Origin: Niebla homalea
Lineage: Eukaryota > Ascomycota > Lecanoromycetes > Lecanorales > Ramalinaceae
Length of the DNA stretch: 64,000 bases
Assembly (NCBI GenBank): GCA_019925105.1
Contig: JAHGAU010000020.1
Location: 434,001 to 498,000 of the forward strand
Reading direction: 5' to 3'
In this document: one piece after another, positions 61,081-64,000 of the stretch
Layout of the letters: every line of letters starts with the position of its first letter
Position numbering within the stretch: position 1 is the stretch's first letter
Translations under genes and position numbers: made by a program
Notes under the pieces: generated by a model
The model's database searches: none
What the model saw: the letters and a program-made list of their open reading frames with translations, nothing else
What the model was told of the DNA's origin: nothing

Positions 61081-62416
61081 AATTTAATTATATAACTTTT
61101 TTAAATTATAACGTAATTATCAATATCTTTAAATAAATAAATTTAAAAATCTTTATAATTAATAAGCTTAATCTCCGCTTAATTTACGTATTATAATATT
61201 TATCGATATTCAATATTTTATTACGTTATATATTAAATTTAATATATATTATTCTTAATATACTTTTATAATTAATTAATAATATATAAAATTTATTTAT
61301 AGAAATCGGAATTCTTAATAATGTAAATAATAATAAATTAATTACTTTCTATTATATTTATATCTTAAGTAAATTTAAAAAATAAATTAAAAAAAATATC
61401 TAAAAAATAAAATATAAATAAAATTTTAAAAAGTTTTAATAATTAAAAAGCAGTTAAATTTATAAAATAGAAAAATTAAATTATACTTTATATTAAAGGA
61501 TAGCCTTATTTATAACTTAGAATCCGTTGATTATTTATTATAATTATATATACTTAATAATCTTAAAAAAGTAATCTTATAATAAATATATAATGATTTA
61601 TTATATAATAACTTTAATTAATCTTATAATAAATTAATAAACTTGATATATTTACTTAAGTTAAATAAATAATTATAGAAATATATTGCGTATTACTTAA
61701 AATATAGCTTAAATTAAATTAAAAAGTATATATTTTATAAATTATTTTAATTAATTTTAAACCTGTTAATTATTTTTTATATAATTTATATAAACTTTAT
61801 TATCGCTTTATTAAATTAATATGATTATAATATACTTTTTATAAATACCGATAAGTTCTTTAAATAAGTATTTTTACTTTTTAATAATATTAAATTTAAG
61901 GTTAATAATTAAGTAAAATTATTATTAACCGAATTAATAAAATAAGGATAAAGAATTCCCTTTAATATTATATTGAATAGAAATTATAAATTTATTTTTT
62001 ATATTTTAGGAATTTAAATTTAAAGAAATAAATACTTATATTTTTAAGTTTAATATATATTACCCTTAAATTAATAATTAATTAAAACGGATTAATTAAA
62101 CGGTTAAGATTATATTACGTTATTTTATAATTATATATCCGGGTTATAATTAAATAAATATTATTTTATATATTTAAAATATTTTAAATAATTTAAAGTT
62201 AACGTTAATTAAATTTACTTTAAACGAAATTTATTATAATATAAATATTTATAACCCCTTAAATTTTTTAATAACCTCTTTAATTTTTAAGTATAATATA
62301 CTTTAATTATAGAACTATAAAGAAATATAAAACGTATTAAAATTTATATAAATAATAATTAAATTCTAATATAATTAAAGTTATAAATTAATTTAATTTA
62401 ATATGAATAATTTAAT

Positions 62417-64000
62417 TAATTGATTAATTGATTTATACTACGGATCTAGTTAAGTTAATTCCGGCGTTCCTTAATACTCAGTTATTTAGCCTTATTAATA
62501 ACCGTAAAAAACCCGATATCTATAACGTTAAGAATAAAAACCAATATTTACCCAGTTTTTATTTACGTCTTAAGGGTTAAGAGTATTTATGGCCGTTTAA
62601 AGAATAGGAATTTATTTATACGTTTTTTTTAAGAAAACCTATAATATTATAATTAAATTCACTTAAGGGTTACCTTTAAACCTATTGCTTTTCCGTTACC
62701 TTACGGGTTTATTTAATGTTAAAATTTCAGAATTCCGATTATATTATTAAATATCCTTACCGATACGTATATTATTATTATTTTATTTATATAACTTTAC
62801 CGACCGATATAATATCGCTTTTTATACCGCCCCGGTATTTATAGCCTTTTTAGCCCCTTATTAAGTATAGTTTTCCTGCCGCTACTTTTTACCTTTAAGT
62901 TAATAACGAAATTTCTTAATTAAGTTTTTAATTACTTTTTTTATTTTTTTAATTAAGTTAAATTATAATAATAAGCCCGTAATTATTATAAATCTAACGG
63001 CCGCCTTAATACCTTTTTTATTAATAAGTATTTAATAATAATTATTAATCTTTACCCTTTTAATTAATCCCGGTTTAAGCTCTTTAAATAGTAAATAAAA
63101 GATTAATATATATATAACGTTTTACTTTTATTATCTATACTTATAATTAACGTCGGTCCGGTTACCGGTATATATAATAAAAAGGAAATAAATTAAGCCG
63201 TTTTTATTTATCCGGAGTTAAATTATTAATACGTTATTGTTTTTCCTTATAATCTTATAATACCGGAAATACTTATTAATAACCTTATCGTTATTTAACG
63301 CCAGGTACCGTTATCTTTAAAGGATTAATTCTTTATATTTATATTAACGCTTTATTTACCTTTTTATGGTTTATAAGGTAATCGTTATTAACTTCGTTTT
63401 TATAATTTTTTTTTTTTTGCTGCTTTTACTTTAAATAAAAATTTATATATTCTTATGTTAACTTTTTAAATATAAGTTAAATCAACCTTTTTTTTAACTT
63501 ACTTTAATTTAACTTCCGTAAAAAAAATAAGTATTATTTCTTTACGTTTTCTTATTTAAGGCTTTTTATAATTTTAATAAATACGTTTATTTCTTATTAA
63601 CGTAATTAAGTTTATATCTTTTTTAAGTTTTACTTAAATAATTATTTAATTTAAGGTTAACTTTATTAATAATATAAAAACCTCGGATTTTAATATTGGG
63701 ACGGGAGTCGCTTTATATACTTTATTTATTACTTTTAAATATCGGTTTTAAATTTTCTATAGTTGCCGGACGGGCTTTTTCTTATATTTAAGCGTACCTT
63801 TAAGTACGTATTAAATAATTATTATATACGTTATTATAAGCTTTATAACCGCTTAATAAACGGTTTTAACCTTCTATAAAATAACTCTTTACGTCGACGC
63901 TATAAGGTAAATAAAGTCCCTTTTTTATAAAATTATTTTTTTTTAAACCTTTTTTATATAATTTTTTTAATCCAGTTTCTTATTAATTTATAAATTAAAT
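62417..64000 (-). mobile_element. B3: third Tad-like LINE copy, 3' part only in window
   Basis: It begins with AATTGATTAATTGATTTA, a mutated tetranucleotide 3' tail, then CTACGGATCTAGTTAAG as in B1 and B2. It runs collinearly with B1 8110-9680 to the window end. It is inserted in D(b) at a point equal to about 55098 of D(a). It is closer to B1 than B2 is over much of its length by eye. The RT core lies beyond the window. Confidence 0.85.

Larger units (their letters stand above)
56128..64000 (+). mobile_element. D(b): second Ty3/Gypsy D copy, 3' end outside the window
   Basis: The 5' LTR at 56128-56277 is followed by sequence collinear with D(a) up to 62416, where LINE B3 interrupts it. At 58937-59082 a solo D LTR is inserted in the protease-like region. 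The RT core (60120-60830) again has FINN in place of FIDD (about 60272-60285). RNase H is near 60840-61330 with a 50 bp tandem duplication, and integrase relics lie near 61580-62160. RIP is at least as heavy as in D(a). Confidence 0.9.

Noticed and set aside
1..64000. Mitochondrial DNA or linear mitochondrial plasmid, suggested by the AT content
   Set aside because: No mitochondrial genes, rRNA or tRNA. The AT bias comes from directional C-to-T changes between nuclear LTR retrotransposon and LINE copies.

Overview
The window is a 64 kb block of fungal heterochromatin made almost wholly of dead transposons. It is extremely AT-rich. CA and TG dinucleotides are nearly absent, all reading frames are full of stop codons, and repeat copies differ from one another almost only by C-to-T and G-to-A changes. 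That is the footprint of repeat-induced point mutation (RIP), so the source is most likely a filamentous ascomycete (Pezizomycotina). No host gene, tRNA, rRNA or CRISPR array was found. The few ATG-initiated open frames are chance frames inside or across transposons. The size and content would suit pericentromeric or centromeric DNA or an AT-rich isochore; that is inference.

Layout. (1) 1-194: fragment of an X-element LTR. (2) 195-2851: F elements, which have 163-175 bp LTRs, plus a less mutated remnant with an internal duplication. (3) 2852-24709: X(a), a large minus-strand LTR element of unrecognised coding content, broken by a Tad-like LINE (B1, 8095-13853) and two small LTR elements (E1, 17793-19345; E2, 20407-22578). 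(4) 24732-34991: an inverted copy of the 3' part of X, split by a complete Ty3/Gypsy chromovirus (G, 25914-33571). (5) 34992-41468 and 55950-56127: a second X copy, X(b), in the same orientation as X(a). (6) 41469-55949: a Ty3/Gypsy element D(a) inside X(b), itself carrying a second LINE (B2, 42517-48355) and a third small LTR element (E3, 52575-54283). (7) 56128-64000: a second D copy, D(b), carrying a lightly mutated solo LTR (58937-59082) and a third LINE copy (B3, from 62417) that runs off the window.

The boundaries are well supported for most elements. G has 333 bp LTRs and AATAT target duplications. D(a) has 146 bp LTRs and AATAA duplications. E1 (CGTAG), E2 (AAAAG) and E3 (ATAAA) each have exact 5 bp duplications. 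RIP has changed catalytic residues in recognisable ways: reverse transcriptase DD is now NN in G, D and the LINEs, and all four zinc ligands of the G nucleocapsid knuckle now read as tyrosine.

The most interesting material is the E group. These 1.55-2.2 kb LTR elements lack any visible polymerase. E2 has a Gag-like zinc knuckle, and E3, which shares E2's LTRs, has instead three C2H2 zinc-finger-like units. All three share a non-coding module of roughly 110-140 bp near the 3' end, even though the E1 LTR differs from the E2/E3 LTR.
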